A DNA stretch of 64,000 nt from an uncultured Trichococcus sp. (GTDB taxonomy: Bacteria; Bacillota; Bacilli; Lactobacillales; Aerococcaceae): assembly GCF_963667775.1 (NCBI RefSeq), contig NZ_OY764015.1, positions 248,001-312,000 of the forward strand, read 5' to 3'. This document shows, piece by piece, positions 35,012-44,555 of this stretch. A program made the translations under genes and the position numbers. The notes under the pieces were generated by a model that worked only from the letters and a program-made list of their open reading frames with translations, was not told the DNA's origin and made no database searches. Position 1 is the stretch's first letter. Each line of letters opens with the position of its first letter.

Positions 35012-36364
35012 TTATTTCATCCTTTCCGCTATATAGCCCTGGTTCGCCAGCTCTTTACGGAGTTGCAGAACAGCGGTATAAGTTGCCATAACATAGATTT
35101 TTTTCGTCGGAGCATTTTTGAAGGCTTTGATGACATCGGTTATTTCCGGCAAAACTTCCAGTTTTTCTTCCGGAATACCGGCCACCTTCATCCTCAGGGT
35201 CAGTTCTTTTTGGCGGATGCCGCTGACGGTTACTTTGGGGATATCAAAATCCAAAAAATTTTCATAGTTCCCGTCCCAGATCCAGCTGACATCGGTTCCG
35301 TCTGCCGGGCGGTCATTCAGGATGGAAACGATGCTGAATGGCTCCTCTTCGTAGTGCAGAAGATCGATGACCTGATTCAGGCCGACCGGGTTTTTGATCA
35401 GGTTCAGGATGATTTCCTTGTCGTCGACGGTGATCGTTTCCTGACGGCCGAATTTTTGCTGGGCAGCCGAGAAACCGGCCTGGATCTCTTCCGGAGTCAA
35501 ACCGAAATACTTGCCGACCGAATAGGCAGCCAAGGCGTTATAGACGTTGTAGAGACCGGCGACATTCGTATGGAACGGATGGCCATCGATTTCAAAAGAA
35601 GAACTCTTGTGAGTCAGCTTGTCCACTTTGGTGACAGCATAAGTCAATTCCGGGCGTTTGAAGTCGCAATGCGGGCAGTAGTATTTCCCAAGGTTGCTGT
35701 AGGTATTGAATTTATAGCGCAAAATGTGTTGGCATTTCGGACAAAGCACGCCGTCCGTGTTGTAATGTGCCAAGGTGTCCCCATCCGGTTCATGATTGAA
35801 GCCGAAGTAGATTTGTTTGTTGACCAGCTCTTTGGAGTTGAAGATCGGGCTGTCTCCGTTCGCCAAAATGACGGCATCCGGTGCCAATGCAGCGCCATCG
35901 ACCATCTTCTGGTAAATCGTATAGATTTCTCCGAATCGATCCATCTGATCGCGGAAAACATTCGTATTGACGATGACTTTCGGCTTGATGAACTTCGTAA
36001 CCTTGACGAGGCTGGCTTCATCGACCTCAAGAACAGCAAAGGCTCTTTCCTTTTTAACTTTACGCGAATAGCCTTCCAGGAACGTGGAGATGATGCCTTG
36101 CTCCATGTTGGCGCCGGTCGGATTCGTCAAGATATGCGGGAATTTTTGCTGCAGGACATGATAAGTCAAAGATGTCGTCAGCGTCTTGCCGTTGGTGCCG
36201 GTTATGATGACGACATCAAAATTTTCAGAAAGGTGTTGCAACACGTCGGGATCCAATTTGGAGGCAAGTTTGCCCGGCAGGCTGGTTCCGCCTTTGGTGA
36301 ATGTCTGAAGACCCCACTGGGCGATTTTCCCGATGGTGATTGCTAGTGAACCGCGGATAGTCAA
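35012..36364 (-). CDS. murT: lipid II isoglutaminyl synthase, Mur ligase-like subunit MurT
   Basis: ATP-dependent Mur-ligase homologue of about 450 residues that amidates D-Glu of lipid II together with GatD. The P-loop is ITGTNGKTLTTSLTYHVL. A four-cysteine zinc ribbon is inserted in the central domain (CPKCQHILRYKF...YYCPHCDFKRPE), as in the staphylococcal and pneumococcal enzymes. The C-terminal domain corresponds to DUF1727. I place the start at a TTG (36364) nine bases after AAGGAG, giving the family N-terminus TIRGSLAITIGKIAQW; an in-frame ATG seven codons upstream has a poorer site. Divergent from tdk. Confidence 0.95.
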   Translation of the reverse strand: MTIRGSLAITIGKIAQWGLQTFTKGGTSLPGKLASKLDPDVLQHLSENFDVVIITGTNGKTLTTSLTYHVLQQKFPHILTNPTGANMEQGIISTFLEGYSRKVKKERAFAVLEVDEASLVKVTKFIKPKVIVNTNVFRDQMDRFGEIYTIYQKMVDGAALAPDAVILANGDSPIFNSKELVNKQIYFGFNHEPDGDTLAHYNTDGVLCPKCQHILRYKFNTYSNLGKYYCPHCDFKRPELTYAVTKVDKLTHKSSSFEIDGHPFHTNVAGLYNVYNALAAYSVGKYFGLTPEEIQAGFSAAQQKFGRQETITVDDKEIILNLIKNPVGLNQVIDLLHYEEEPFSIVSILNDRPADGTDVSWIWDGNYENFLDFDIPKVTVSGIRQKELTLRMKVAGIPEEKLEVLPEITDVIKAFKNAPTKKIYVMATYTAVLQLRKELANQGYIAERMK

Positions 36365-36534
36365 ATAAATTCGCTCCTTACTCATATATCTCTTGCCATC
36401 ATAGCATATAACAAGGCTTTTTTCGATAGCGTTAGTATAGCAGAATTTGTTATGATTGAATATTTTTAGATTCCTTAGCGTGTCAGGAATGGGGCTTCCG
36501 ATTGCCGAAGGACGGCTGGTGATCGTGAATTTTA

Positions 36535-36563
36535 TTGACTTTGGAGCCATTTCCTACTATCAT
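36535..36563 (+). promoter_or_regulatory. promoter of tdk leader / small RNA
   Basis: TTGACT at 36535-36540 and TATCAT at 36558-36563 separated by 17 bases. Transcription would begin near 36570. Confidence 0.6.
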
Positions 36564-36569
36564 TATACG

Positions 36570-36676
36570 GGATGTTATTCAGTATTTTATCATTCGATAG
36601 CCTTACGGGAGCGGAGTGATAAAGGGAGATAATAGCGGGTCGGAAGCAGGATGACATAAGGGCATCCTTTCTTTTT
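36570..36676 (+). ncRNA. small structured transcript or tdk leader with intrinsic terminator
   Basis: Between the promoter at 36535-36563 and tdk lies a roughly 107-base segment with TTTATCA (36586-36592) pairing with TGATAAA (36617-36623), closed by a terminator hairpin AGGATG/CATCCT (36648-36668) and TTTCTTTTT. It could be a small RNA or a transcription-attenuation leader for tdk. I cannot match it to a known class. Confidence 0.4.
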
Positions 36677-36736
36677 GCAGGAAATTCCGGCCGATGTTTG
36701 ATAAGTGGGCAAGACACTGTTGGAAAGGTGGACATG

Positions 36737-37309
36737 ATGGCACAGTTATTTTTTAAGTACGGGGCGATGAACAGCGGGAAATCGATCGAAATCCTGAAGG
36801 TTGCCTACAATTATGAAGAGCAGAACAAATCGGTGATGATCTTTACGAGCGCAATCGATGACCGTGATGGCGTAGGCTATGTCTCGAGCCGGATCGGACT
36901 GAAGCGTGAAGCCATGCCGATTGCGGATGATACGGATGTATTCTTGGAAGTCAGCAAAAATCCGAAAAAGCCAGCTTGCATTTTGATAGATGAATCCCAA
37001 TTCCTATCCCAAGCGCACGTCATCCAATTGGCGCGCATCGTCGACGAACTGGCAATCCCAGTGATGGCGTTCGGATTGAAGAATGATTTCCAGAACGAAT
37101 TGTTCGAAGGCTCAAAATATCTGTTGCTCTACGCGGATAAAATAGAAGAAATAAAAACAATTTGCTGGTACTGTCATAAAAAAGCGATCATGAATATGCG
37201 TGTCGTGGACGGAAAACCTGTGTACGCCGGCGAACAAATCCAGATCGGCGGAAATGAATCCTATCTTCCTGTCTGCCGTAACCATTACCACCATCCGCCA
37301 TTGGCCTAG
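36737..37309 (+). CDS. tdk: thymidine kinase
   Basis: Type II (TK1-like) thymidine kinase of 190 residues that phosphorylates thymidine in the salvage pathway. The P-loop is [13 protein letters not shown]; the catalytic DESQFL motif follows; the lasso region has a structural zinc site with CWYC and the C-terminal VCRNHYHH. The start [11 protein letters not shown] matches the lactobacillales form, so ATG 36737 is preferred over the ATG three bases earlier. It is the first gene of tdk-prfA-prmC, a conserved Firmicute cluster, with prfA 42 bases downstream. Confidence 0.96.
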   Translation: MAQLFFKYGAMNSGKSIEILKVAYNYEEQNKSVMIFTSAIDDRDGVGYVSSRIGLKREAMPIADDTDVFLEVSKNPKKPACILIDESQFLSQAHVIQLARIVDELAIPVMAFGLKNDFQNELFEGSKYLLLYADKIEEIKTICWYCHKKAIMNMRVVDGKPVYAGEQIQIGGNESYLPVCRNHYHHPPLA

Positions 37310-37351
37310 AACAGATACTCAGAAACAAAAAAAGAGGAGTTTGAAAAAGTT

Positions 37352-38431
37352 ATGTATGATCAATTAGATGCATTCATTATCCGTTATGAAGAGCTTTCCG
37401 AGTTGTTGAGTGATCCGGAAGTCCTTTCCGATACAAAACGATTCCTGGAATTGACCAAAGAAGAAGCGGGGCTACGCGAAAAAGTTTCGACCTTCAAACG
37501 TTACAAAGAGGTCGAAGGCGAAATCGCCGACACCGAAGAGCTGTTGTCGGAAAATTTGGACGATGACATGGCGGCTATGGCTAAAGAAGAATTAGGCGAC
37601 TTGAAGAAAGAAAAGGCCGAACTTGAAGAGCGCATCAAAGTCCTGCTGCTACCCAGCGACCCGAACGATGACAAAAACATCATCATGGAGATTCGCGGGG
37701 CTGCCGGAGGGGATGAGGCTGCTTTATTCGCGGGTACGTTGTTCACGATGTACAGCAAATTTGCGGAAAGCCAAGGCTGGCGCGTCGAGGTCATGGATGC
37801 GAACATCACCGGCATCGGTGGGTACAAAGAGATCATCCTGATGATCAGCGGCCAAGGTGCCTACTCCAAACTGAAATATGAAAGCGGCGCGCACCGTGTC
37901 CAACGTGTTCCGGAAACAGAGTCGCAAGGGCGCGTGCACACGTCCACTGCTACTGTCGTCGTCATGCCGGAAGCGGAAGATGTCGAATTGAACATCGAAG
38001 ACAAAGACATCCGCACAGACATCTACCATGCCAGCGGAGCCGGCGGACAGCACGTCAACAAGACGGCATCAGCGGTCCGTTTGACTCACTTGCCGACAGG
38101 AATCGCTGTTGCCATGCAGGATGAACGTTCCCAAATCAAAAACCGCGAGAAAGCGATGAAAATTTTGCGCACGCGTGTATACGATAAAATCTCTTCAGAA
38201 GCGCAGTCCGAATATGATGCGACGCGTAAATCCGCAGTCGGGACAGGCGATCGTTCTGAACGGATCCGTACCTACAACTTCCCGCAAAACCGTGTTACGG
38301 ATCACCGTATCGGCTTGACGTTGCAAAAGTTGGATACGATTTTGAGCGGAAAATTGGATGAAGTCATCGATGCGCTGATCATGGCAGATCAAACGCAAAA
38401 ATTGGAGTCCTTGAACAATGGGTCAATCTAA
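37352..38431 (+). CDS. prfA: peptide chain release factor 1
   Basis: Recognises UAA/UAG stop codons and triggers peptide release. The 359-residue protein has the catalytic GGQ motif in [20 protein letters not shown], and the tripeptide anticodon region lies upstream (around residues 180-190 in the [18 protein letters not shown] neighbourhood, whose PxT element reads PET). Length is standard. A GAGGAG site precedes ATG 37352 with slightly long spacing. Its 3' end overlaps prmC, the enzyme that methylates the GGQ glutamine, by 14 bases. Confidence 0.98.
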   Translation: MYDQLDAFIIRYEELSELLSDPEVLSDTKRFLELTKEEAGLREKVSTFKRYKEVEGEIADTEELLSENLDDDMAAMAKEELGDLKKEKAELEERIKVLLLPSDPNDDKNIIMEIRGAAGGDEAALFAGTLFTMYSKFAESQGWRVEVMDANITGIGGYKEIILMISGQGAYSKLKYESGAHRVQRVPETESQGRVHTSTATVVVMPEAEDVELNIEDKDIRTDIYHASGAGGQHVNKTASAVRLTHLPTGIAVAMQDERSQIKNREKAMKILRTRVYDKISSEAQSEYDATRKSAVGTGDRSERIRTYNFPQNRVTDHRIGLTLQKLDTILSGKLDEVIDALIMADQTQKLESLNNGSI

Positions 38432-39266
38432 GGAACTCAGTTATCAGCAAGCTTTGCAGAATGGTGTGCTTTTTTTGGAACAAAACGAGAAAAGCCCACT
38501 GGCTGCTGAAAGGCTGCTTCTGGATCGACTGGGTTGGACGAAAACGGATCTGCTGATGCATTTTGCCGATCCGATCACCGACCAGGAATACAATCAGTAT
38601 CTCAGCGACATCAAAGAGTACGTCGCGGGTAAACCGATCCAATATATCGTAGGCGTCGAATGGTTTTACGGGTATCCGCTGAAGGTCACGGAAGCAACTT
38701 TGATTCCGCGTCCGGAAACGGAAGAACTTGTGCAACGGGCTTTGCAATGTCTCGAAGGGAAGGGGCCGCAGAAAGTCCTGGATATCGGGACCGGCTCCGG
38801 CGCTATTGCCATCGCGATGAAAAAGGAACGCCCGCAGGATGAAGTGTCGGCTACGGACTTGTCGGAAGAGGCTTTAGCAGTCGCAAAAGAGAATGCCAAG
38901 CAGTTGGATGCGGACATCCGTTTCCTGCAAGGGGATCTGCTGGAGCCCGTGCAGCTGGAGACGTTCGACTGCATCCTCAGCAATCCGCCCTATATCAGCG
39001 AAGATGAAATCAGTTTGATGGACCGCTCCGTTCTGGAGTACGAACCCCATTCGGCCTTGTTCGCTGACCACGATGGATTGGACCTTTACCAAAAGATGGC
39101 GTTCACGCTTCCGTTCCATTTGAAAACAGACGGCTGTCTGTTCATGGAAATCGGCTTCAACCAAGGCGAAAAATTATTGGAACTCTACAAAAAAGCTTTC
39201 CCGGACAAAACGGTCACGATCGAAAAGGATCTGTCAGGCCTCGATCGCATGCTGATCGTAAAATAA
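38418..39266 (+). CDS. prmC: release factor glutamine methyltransferase PrmC
   Basis: SAM-dependent N5-glutamine methyltransferase that modifies the GGQ motif of release factors. The 282-residue protein has an N-terminal helical substrate-binding domain (about 1-85), the SAM motif [15 protein letters not shown], and the diagnostic NPPY motif in [13 protein letters not shown]. The start ATG 38418 lies within the prfA reading frame (14-base overlap), so translation is coupled with its substrate. A terminator 115 bases downstream closes the cluster, after a deleted MITE copy. Confidence 0.97.
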   Translation: MGQSKELSYQQALQNGVLFLEQNEKSPLAAERLLLDRLGWTKTDLLMHFADPITDQEYNQYLSDIKEYVAGKPIQYIVGVEWFYGYPLKVTEATLIPRPETEELVQRALQCLEGKGPQKVLDIGTGSGAIAIAMKKERPQDEVSATDLSEEALAVAKENAKQLDADIRFLQGDLLEPVQLETFDCILSNPPYISEDEISLMDRSVLEYEPHSALFADHDGLDLYQKMAFTLPFHLKTDGCLFMEIGFNQGEKLLELYKKAFPDKTVTIEKDLSGLDRMLIVK

Positions 39267-39273
39267 TAAGAAA

Positions 39274-39321
39274 AGCTGAACGGGTTCGTTTGTTCTTTCC
39301 GAAGGGCTCAACCGTGAAGCT
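39274..39321. mobile_element. MITE-like element, internally deleted 48-bp copy
   Basis: It begins AGCTGAACGGGTT with CGTT following and ends CCGAAGGGCTCAACCGTGAAGCT-like, the same two ends as the 116-bp element at 32187-32302 but in the opposite orientation and lacking about 68 interior bases. It sits seven bases after the prmC stop. Confidence 0.6.
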
Positions 39322-39381
39322 AGCCATCAGGTTTATTGTGTATAAGATGAAAAGAGTCGCCTGTTATCCATGGGCAAAAAA

Positions 39382-39413
39382 TGGCTGCGGGCAATTGCCC
39401 CGGCTATTTTTTT
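39382..39413 (+). terminator. terminator of tdk-prfA-prmC cluster
   Basis: TGGCTG, bulged C, GGGC, loop AATT, GCCC, CGGCTA, then seven Ts (39407-39413). Confidence 0.75.
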
Positions 39414-39466
39414 ACCTGATCAGCGTCTTTGCCAGCCAAAACATTGAGAAAGGAGCATACACTATT

Positions 39467-40486
39467 ATGGAAACAAAATTATACGACGCCTCAACAATCG
39501 ATGAGGCAGCCGAGCTGTTGAAAATCGGAGAATTGATTGCTTTCCCGACCGAGACTGTATACGGCCTAGGCGCTATTGCATCAAATGATGAAGCCGTAAA
39601 AAATGTATACAAAGTGAAAGGTAGACCCAGTGATAACCCCTTGATCGTTCATGTATCCGATCGCGAGATTGCGAAATATGTGGCCTTTGTTCCGCAACAG
39701 GCAGAAATTTTGATGGAGGCTTTTTGGCCAGGTCCTCTGACTTTGATTTTTCCGATGAAGGAAGGAATTTTTGCGCCGACCGTCACGGCAGGGCACAACA
39801 CTGTCGCGCTGCGGATGCCCGCCCAAGAACAGACGCTGGAGCTGATCAGAAAAACCGGCTTTCCTTTGGTCGGACCGAGCGCGAATACGTCAGGAAAACC
39901 GAGTCCGACGACGGCCCAGCATGTGTTGCACGACCTGTCCGGAAAAATTGCCGGAATCCTCGATGGCGGAGAAACGCAGATCGGTCTGGAATCAACCGTC
40001 CTCGATTTGACCAATGCAGCCGGTCCCGTCATTTTGCGTCCGGGTGCCATCACGGAAGCGCAGTTGGAGCCGGTCATCGGCAAGCTGGCAGCAAATGGCG
40101 GGACAGCAAACGAGACAGAAGCTCCGAAAGCGCCAGGGATGAAGTACCAACACTATTCTCCTACCCAACCGGTCATCCTGATTGATGGAACGACTGCCGA
40201 TTGGAAAGCCGCCATCGAGGCGTGTCACGATCAAGGCGAAAAAATCGGTATTTTGGCTTCCGAAGAAAAGTTGACTGCGCATAAGGCGGCAGCGCGCGCT
40301 ACTTTCTCATTAGGACCGAAGGCTGATGTGACGGTGGCATCGCAACGTCTATATGCGGGGCTGAGGTATCTTGATGAACAGCCTGTTGATGTGATCTTGG
40401 CGGAAGCTTATGATGCGAATGGTCTCGGCAAGGCATTCATGAATCGTATGGAAAAAGCAGCTTCTGCGAAATATCCGAAAAAATAG
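39467..40486 (+). CDS. L-threonylcarbamoyladenylate synthase (Sua5 type)
   Basis: Makes threonylcarbamoyl-AMP for the t6A37 modification of tRNAs that read ANN codons. The 339-residue protein has the YrdC/TsaC domain at residues about 12-200 (LIAFPTETVYGLGAIASNDEAVKNVYKVKGRPSDNPLIVHV, FWPGPLTLIF, GPSANTSGKPSPT) and the extra C-terminal Sua5 domain after about residue 215 (APGMKYQHYSPTQPVILIDG). Start ATG 39467 follows AAAGGAG; the frame is open far upstream, across the MITE, but that part is not conserved-looking. It precedes glyA, as in many Firmicutes. Confidence 0.95.
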   Translation: METKLYDASTIDEAAELLKIGELIAFPTETVYGLGAIASNDEAVKNVYKVKGRPSDNPLIVHVSDREIAKYVAFVPQQAEILMEAFWPGPLTLIFPMKEGIFAPTVTAGHNTVALRMPAQEQTLELIRKTGFPLVGPSANTSGKPSPTTAQHVLHDLSGKIAGILDGGETQIGLESTVLDLTNAAGPVILRPGAITEAQLEPVIGKLAANGGTANETEAPKAPGMKYQHYSPTQPVILIDGTTADWKAAIEACHDQGEKIGILASEEKLTAHKAAARATFSLGPKADVTVASQRLYAGLRYLDEQPVDVILAEAYDANGLGKAFMNRMEKAASAKYPKK

Positions 40487-40579
40487 CCGGAATTATCGCT
40501 TATTATCCGTCTTTAGCTTACTTTTTGTAAAAAAATATTCAATTCCAGGAGCTTATATGCTTTATTTCCTGAAAATTTA

Positions 40580-40588
40580 TGCTATACT
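40580..40588 (+). promoter_or_regulatory. extended -10 promoter of glyA
   Basis: TGCTATACT gives a TGn-extended -10 (TATACT at 40583-40588), about 60 bases before the glyA start. The -35 is poor. Confidence 0.5.
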
Positions 40589-40646
40589 CAACTTACATTT
40601 TTTAATTGATTTAAATTTTGGAATAATGTGATGGAAGGGTGCAAAC

Positions 40647-41870
40647 ATGGATAAAGAATTATTTGCAGCAATTGATAAAGAACGCGAAAGACAAGAGAAC
40701 GGGATCGAGCTGATTGCTTCCGAAAACTTTGTATCTGAAGATGTTATGAGAGCGCAAGGCAGCATCTTGACAAATAAATATGCTGAAGGCTATCCTGGTC
40801 GTCGTTATTATGGCGGTTGCGAATTTATCGATGTCATCGAAAACTTGGCCATCGATCGCATCAAAGAAATCTTCGGTGCGGAATATGCCAATGTACAACC
40901 ACATTCTGGTTCACAAGCTAACATGGCTGCTTATCGTGTTTTGGTCCAGCCCGGCGATAAGATTTTGGGGATGGACTTGAGTCATGGGGGACATTTGACC
41001 CATGGTGCGTCTGTGAATTTCAGTGGTCAGACTTATGAGTTCGTGGCTTACGGTGTAGAAAAAGAATCCGAAACAATCAACTATGACACAGTCAGAGAGA
41101 TCGCTTTGAAAGAACAACCAAAATTGATTGTTGCCGGTGCCAGCGCTTATCCGCGCGCAATCGATTTCAAACGTTTTAGAGAAATCGCCGATGAAGTCGG
41201 TGCTTATCTGATGGTGGATATGGCTCACATCGCCGGACTTTGCGCAACAGGACATCACCAAAATCCGGTTGAATATGCCCACATCGTAACTACTACGACA
41301 CATAAAACACTTCGCGGTCCTCGTGGAGGCGTCATCTTGGCCAAAGAAGAATTCGGCAAAAAGTTGAACAGCGCTGTATTCCCTGGAATCCAAGGAGGAC
41401 CTCTTGAGCACGTTGTCGCAGCTAAAGCGGTATCCTTCTATGAAGCTGCAACACCGGAGTACACTGAATACATCGGGCAAGTCATCAAAAATGCCCAAGC
41501 AATGGCTGAGGTTTTTAATGCATCCGAATTGCGCGTCATCAGCGGCGGAACCGATAACCACTTGTTGCTGTTGGATGTTACAAGCAGCGGGTTGAACGGA
41601 AAACAAGTAGAAAAACTGTTGGATACTGTTGAAATCACTGTCAATAAAAACACGATTCCTTTTGAAACGCTGGGCGCAAACAAAGCCAGCGGAATCCGTA
41701 TCGGCACACCTGCCATCACAACAAGAGGAATGAAGGAAGCAGAGGCACGCAAGATTGCTGAACTGATCGTGGAAACGATCCAAAACCACACGGATGAAGC
41801 AAAATTGGATGAAGTCCGTGCGGCGGTCCATGCCATCACAAAAGCGTTCCCATTGCACAAAAAACTTTAA
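40647..41870 (+). CDS. glyA: serine hydroxymethyltransferase
   Basis: PLP enzyme that interconverts serine and glycine with transfer of a one-carbon unit to tetrahydrofolate. The 407-residue protein has the Schiff-base lysine in [30 protein letters not shown], and [19 protein letters not shown]. Length and motifs are standard. ATG 40647 follows GGAAGGGTG. No terminator is obvious before the IS110 element that begins within about 20-50 bases, so the element may have displaced it to 43383-43418. Confidence 0.98.
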   Translation: MDKELFAAIDKERERQENGIELIASENFVSEDVMRAQGSILTNKYAEGYPGRRYYGGCEFIDVIENLAIDRIKEIFGAEYANVQPHSGSQANMAAYRVLVQPGDKILGMDLSHGGHLTHGASVNFSGQTYEFVAYGVEKESETINYDTVREIALKEQPKLIVAGASAYPRAIDFKRFREIADEVGAYLMVDMAHIAGLCATGHHQNPVEYAHIVTTTTHKTLRGPRGGVILAKEEFGKKLNSAVFPGIQGGPLEHVVAAKAVSFYEAATPEYTEYIGQVIKNAQAMAEVFNASELRVISGGTDNHLLLLDVTSSGLNGKQVEKLLDTVEITVNKNTIPFETLGANKASGIRIGTPAITTRGMKEAEARKIAELIVETIQNHTDEAKLDEVRAAVHAITKAFPLHKKL

Positions 41871-41890
41871 GTTCGCTTCGCGAACAAATC

Positions 41891-41919
41891 CATGACAGAA
41901 AATAAATTGCCACTTATAA
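41891..41919 (+). promoter_or_regulatory. promoter of candidate IS110 leader RNA
   Basis: ATGACA at 41891-41896, 17 bases, TATAAT at 41914-41919. This near-consensus pair points into the 5' non-coding end of the IS110 element. In some IS110 elements a promoter is created when the two ends join, so the -35 could also be target-derived. Confidence 0.55.
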
Positions 41920-41925
41920 TTTAAT

Positions 41926-42099
41926 TGAAGATAACACAAATTCAAGCTGTTTAACGGTGTTTTGCCGAACCCGTACAAAAAACTGAATGATTTCATCTTG
42001 TTGAGAAAAACCGAATATACCTATGAGTATGGAAACAAAATTACAGATCTATTTCGATGAAATCCGTTATCTTCTCATTTGTTTATAGGAGGGATTTCC
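41926..42099 (+). ncRNA. candidate bridge RNA of the IS110 element
   Basis: About 174 bases of non-coding sequence lie between the promoter at 41891-41919 and the recombinase start. They contain a 9-bp perfect stem GATTTCATC (41989-41997) / GATGAAATC (42056-42064) around a 58-base internal region, and a CGG/GCCG stem near 41955-41970. IS110-group elements encode in this place a bridge RNA whose loops pair with donor and target DNA. Position and size fit; loop-to-DNA pairing was not demonstrated here. Confidence 0.45.
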
Positions 42100-43275
42100 A
42101 TGGAAGTTATGGTTGAAACCTGTTGTGGAATCGATGTTCATCAAAAGTCCATTGTCTGTTGTATTCTTGATGGCCCTTTAGACACGAACAAACCAAAAAA
42201 ACAGCATCGTACCTTTGGTACAACAACAAAGAAACTCCGAGAAGCATTGAAATGGATTCAATCTCAGAACGTTACGCACGTTTTTTTCGAAAGCACTGGG
42301 CAATATTGGATTCCAATATTTAATATTTTTTATGACAGCAATCTGACGTTGATTCTGGCGAATCCGCAACATATTAAAAATCTTCCTGGCAGGAAGACGG
42401 ATATGAATGATGCCGAATGGATCGCTCAACTTGGTAGATGTGGGCTGATCCAACCATCCTACATCCCTTGCGAGGAAGTTCAACAATTGCGGCTTCTGAC
42501 AAGACGACGTAAATCCTATACCGAACGGATCACCCAATGTAAAAATGAAATTCATAATATTTTACAACGGGCTAATATTAAGCTAACCAGTTATCTTTCG
42601 AATATCTATGGTGTTACCGGGATGGCTTTATTGGAGATGTTTAGTAATGGGGAAGTTATCACAGAAGAAACGCTTCTTCCCAAAATTCATGGGAAAATCA
42701 AAGCTACTGTAGCTGAGTTGGTAGAAGCAATGGACGGTAAATTATCCGGTGAAGATCGATTTTTGTTGGATCAATCCTTGGATTATTATCGTCAATTGGT
42801 AAAGCAATTAGAAGAGATCACGGTTGTGATTAAGCAGTATGTTTTAGAAAGATTTGAGCGAGAGTATAATCTCCTTATTGAACTTCCTGGAGTCAGCGCT
42901 ATTGTTGCTTGCGTGATTTTGAGTGAAATTGGCCCAAATGTAGAGGCCTTCCAATCACAAGGTAACTTAGCATCGTGGGCTGGCGTATGCCCAGGATCTT
43001 ACGAGAGTGCCGGAATAAAAAAATCTTCCCATACAACACAAGGAAATAAATATTTAAAATCTAGCCTCTTCCAGGCCGGAGGCACTGCGGGAAGATCAAA
43101 AGATGAAGCCTTCCAGAGTCTATACGCTCGTATATCTGGTAGAAGTTCAAAGATGAAGGCAATTATAGCTTGTGCACATAAAATGATTAGAATAATCTAT
43201 AAAATCTTGAGCACAGGCGAGCATTACGACACGAAAAAAGCTCTAGGACTGCGGCAACAGGCTAGAGCTAACTAA
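42100..43275 (+). CDS. IS110 family DEDD recombinase
   Basis: A 391-residue RNA-guided-type recombinase. The N-terminal RuvC-like domain has the complete DEDD set: Asp12 (GIDVHQ), Glu64 (FFESTG), Asp101 and Asp104 (KTDMNDAEW). A coiled-coil linker follows, then the C-terminal Tnp domain with helix-hairpin-helix-like LPGVSAIVACVILSEIG and the catalytic Ser302 in CPGSYESAGIKKSSHTTQGN. ATG 42100 follows AGGAGGG. All catalytic residues are present, so it is probably active. Base composition is more AT-rich than in the neighbouring glyA, consistent with recent arrival. Confidence 0.95.
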   Translation: MEVMVETCCGIDVHQKSIVCCILDGPLDTNKPKKQHRTFGTTTKKLREALKWIQSQNVTHVFFESTGQYWIPIFNIFYDSNLTLILANPQHIKNLPGRKTDMNDAEWIAQLGRCGLIQPSYIPCEEVQQLRLLTRRRKSYTERITQCKNEIHNILQRANIKLTSYLSNIYGVTGMALLEMFSNGEVITEETLLPKIHGKIKATVAELVEAMDGKLSGEDRFLLDQSLDYYRQLVKQLEEITVVIKQYVLERFEREYNLLIELPGVSAIVACVILSEIGPNVEAFQSQGNLASWAGVCPGSYESAGIKKSSHTTQGNKYLKSSLFQAGGTAGRSKDEAFQSLYARISGRSSKMKAIIACAHKMIRIIYKILSTGEHYDTKKALGLRQQARAN

Positions 43276-43382
43276 AAAAATTTTTCCACCTAAATTATAG
43301 CATGGGAGTGACTTTTTGCGCATTTTTCTGCTATTTATTTTCAAACAAAACTAGCTGCTGCTGAAGTTTAAACAGATTACCG

Positions 43383-43418
43383 AAGAGCCGTCCCTCACTA
43401 GGAGGGGGCTCTTTTTTT
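43383..43418 (+). terminator. terminator, probably the original glyA terminator
   Basis: AAGAGCC-g-TCCCTC-acta-GGAGGG-GGCTCTT with a T-tract. It lies downstream of the IS110 element, between glyA and upp. Confidence 0.8.
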
Positions 43419-43457
43419 CCCGGAGCAGTCGGCAATGTCAGGTGATCATAGAGTTCA

Positions 43458-43640
43458 GAACAGCGAACGGCCGACGAACGCCTACTATGTCGGCTGAACA
43501 GGGTACGAAAGTTACCGAACGGCCGACGAAAGACCGGCATGTCGGCTGAATGCAGAGTGAGGAACAGCGAACAGCCGACGAACGCCTACTATGTCGGCTG
43601 AACAGGGGACGAAAGTTACCGATCAGCCGACGAAACCATC
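43458..43640. repeat. 104-bp tandem duplication of a GCCGAC/GTCGGC hairpin module
   Basis: The sequence from GAACAGCGAAC at 43458 recurs from 43562 with few changes (period 104 bases). Each unit contains GGCCGACGAACGCC or CAGCCGACGAACGCC, TATGTCGGCTGAACAGGG, and a second GCCGACGAA. GCCGAC and GTCGGC alternate, so each unit can fold into hairpins. The motif family is also seen at 23968-24060. Confidence 0.8.
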
Positions 43641-43808
43641 CTTCATCCAGAAAAAAGTGGCGCGCCATTCCCGCAAATAGGGTGAAATCGGCGTTGGTTC
43701 ATCTTAAAACATAGCTCTTGATGTTTTCTCATTGTTTTATTTCTGGTATTTGCAGCGATTTTCAATTACAATAGGTTGAGCAAAAATAGGAAAGTGGGGC
43801 AAAAGTAT

Positions 43809-44444
43809 ATGGGAGAATTCCATGTAATGAATCACCCGTTGATTCAACACAAATTAACAATCATCCGCGAGAAAGAATGCGGAACAAAAGTATTCCGTGA
43901 AGTAGTAAGCGAAATCGCCATGTTGATGGCTTATGAAGTAACAAGGGACATGCCTTTGGAAGACATAGAAATCGAAACGCCATTGGTGAAAACGATCCAA
44001 AAAACATTATCCGGTAAAAAAGTTGCCATCATTCCGATCTTGCGTGCAGGTTTAGGGATGGTTGATGGGTTCTTGGCGATGTTGCCTGCTGCAAAAGTGG
44101 GTCATATCGGCATGTACCGTGACCACGAAACATTGGAGCCAGTTGAGTATTTCGTGAAACTGCCGACGGACATCCAAGAACGTCAATTGTTCATCGTTGA
44201 TCCAATGTTGGCGACAGGCGGATCAGCTATCGCCGCTATCGAAGCTTTGGAAAAGAGAGGCGCATCGCCATCATCCATGAAATTCATCTGTCTGGTTGCA
44301 GCTCCTGAAGGTGTGGAAGCATTGCACGCGGCTTATCCGGATGTGGATATCTATGCAGCTTCATTGGATGAAAGATTGGACGAAAACAGCTACATCCTTC
44401 CTGGATTGGGAGATGCTGGTGACCGACTGTTCGGTACAAAATAA
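43809..44444 (+). CDS. upp: uracil phosphoribosyltransferase
   Basis: Converts uracil and PRPP to UMP in pyrimidine salvage. About 211 residues from ATG 43809, which gives the family N-terminus [21 protein letters not shown]. The PRPP loop is [19 protein letters not shown] and the uracil-binding C-terminal region [28 protein letters not shown] is also typical. Placement just before the ATP synthase operon is conserved in lactobacillales. A strong terminator at 44556-44594 separates it from atp. Confidence 0.98.
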   Translation: MGEFHVMNHPLIQHKLTIIREKECGTKVFREVVSEIAMLMAYEVTRDMPLEDIEIETPLVKTIQKTLSGKKVAIIPILRAGLGMVDGFLAMLPAAKVGHIGMYRDHETLEPVEYFVKLPTDIQERQLFIVDPMLATGGSAIAAIEALEKRGASPSSMKFICLVAAPEGVEALHAAYPDVDIYAASLDERLDENSYILPGLGDAGDRLFGTK

Positions 44445-44555
44445 TCGTTCAAAAAGGCATTTAAGCAATTGTGTGAATAATTGTCAAAAAATCAATATAA
44501 TCATGAGAACGTCTTTCCGATTTACTTGGTATTGAAAAGTGATCATAAAGAGCTG

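Larger units (their letters stand above)
41880..43330 (+). mobile_element. IS110 family insertion sequence (ends not determined)
   Basis: Inferred from the DEDD recombinase and the non-coding flanks. IS110 elements lack classical terminal inverted repeats and long target duplications, so the ends cannot be fixed by inspection. The left end must lie after the glyA stop (41870) and the right end before the GC-rich terminator at 43383. Confidence 0.6.
43276..43808. other. gene-free interval between IS110 and upp
   Basis: It holds the IS110 right end (AT-rich, about 43276-43380), a terminator (43383-43418), a 104-bp tandem duplication of GCCGAC-type hairpin sequence (43458-43640) and the AT-rich upp leader (43690-43808). 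No protein-coding gene is supported. Confidence 0.6.

Noticed and set aside
35063-36346. A 427-codon open frame on the plus strand opposite murT
   Set aside because: It is fully antisense to murT, which has P-loop and zinc-ribbon motifs; the antisense translation has no recognisable motifs and no ribosome site.
39290-39466. N-terminal extension of the Sua5 protein upstream of ATG 39467
   Set aside because: It would run through the deleted MITE copy and a terminator and lacks a ribosome site; the family start fits ATG 39467.
40911-41996. A 361-codon open frame antisense to glyA
   Set aside because: Mirror of the conserved SHMT frame; rich in Cys/Phe/His in the manner of antisense frames.
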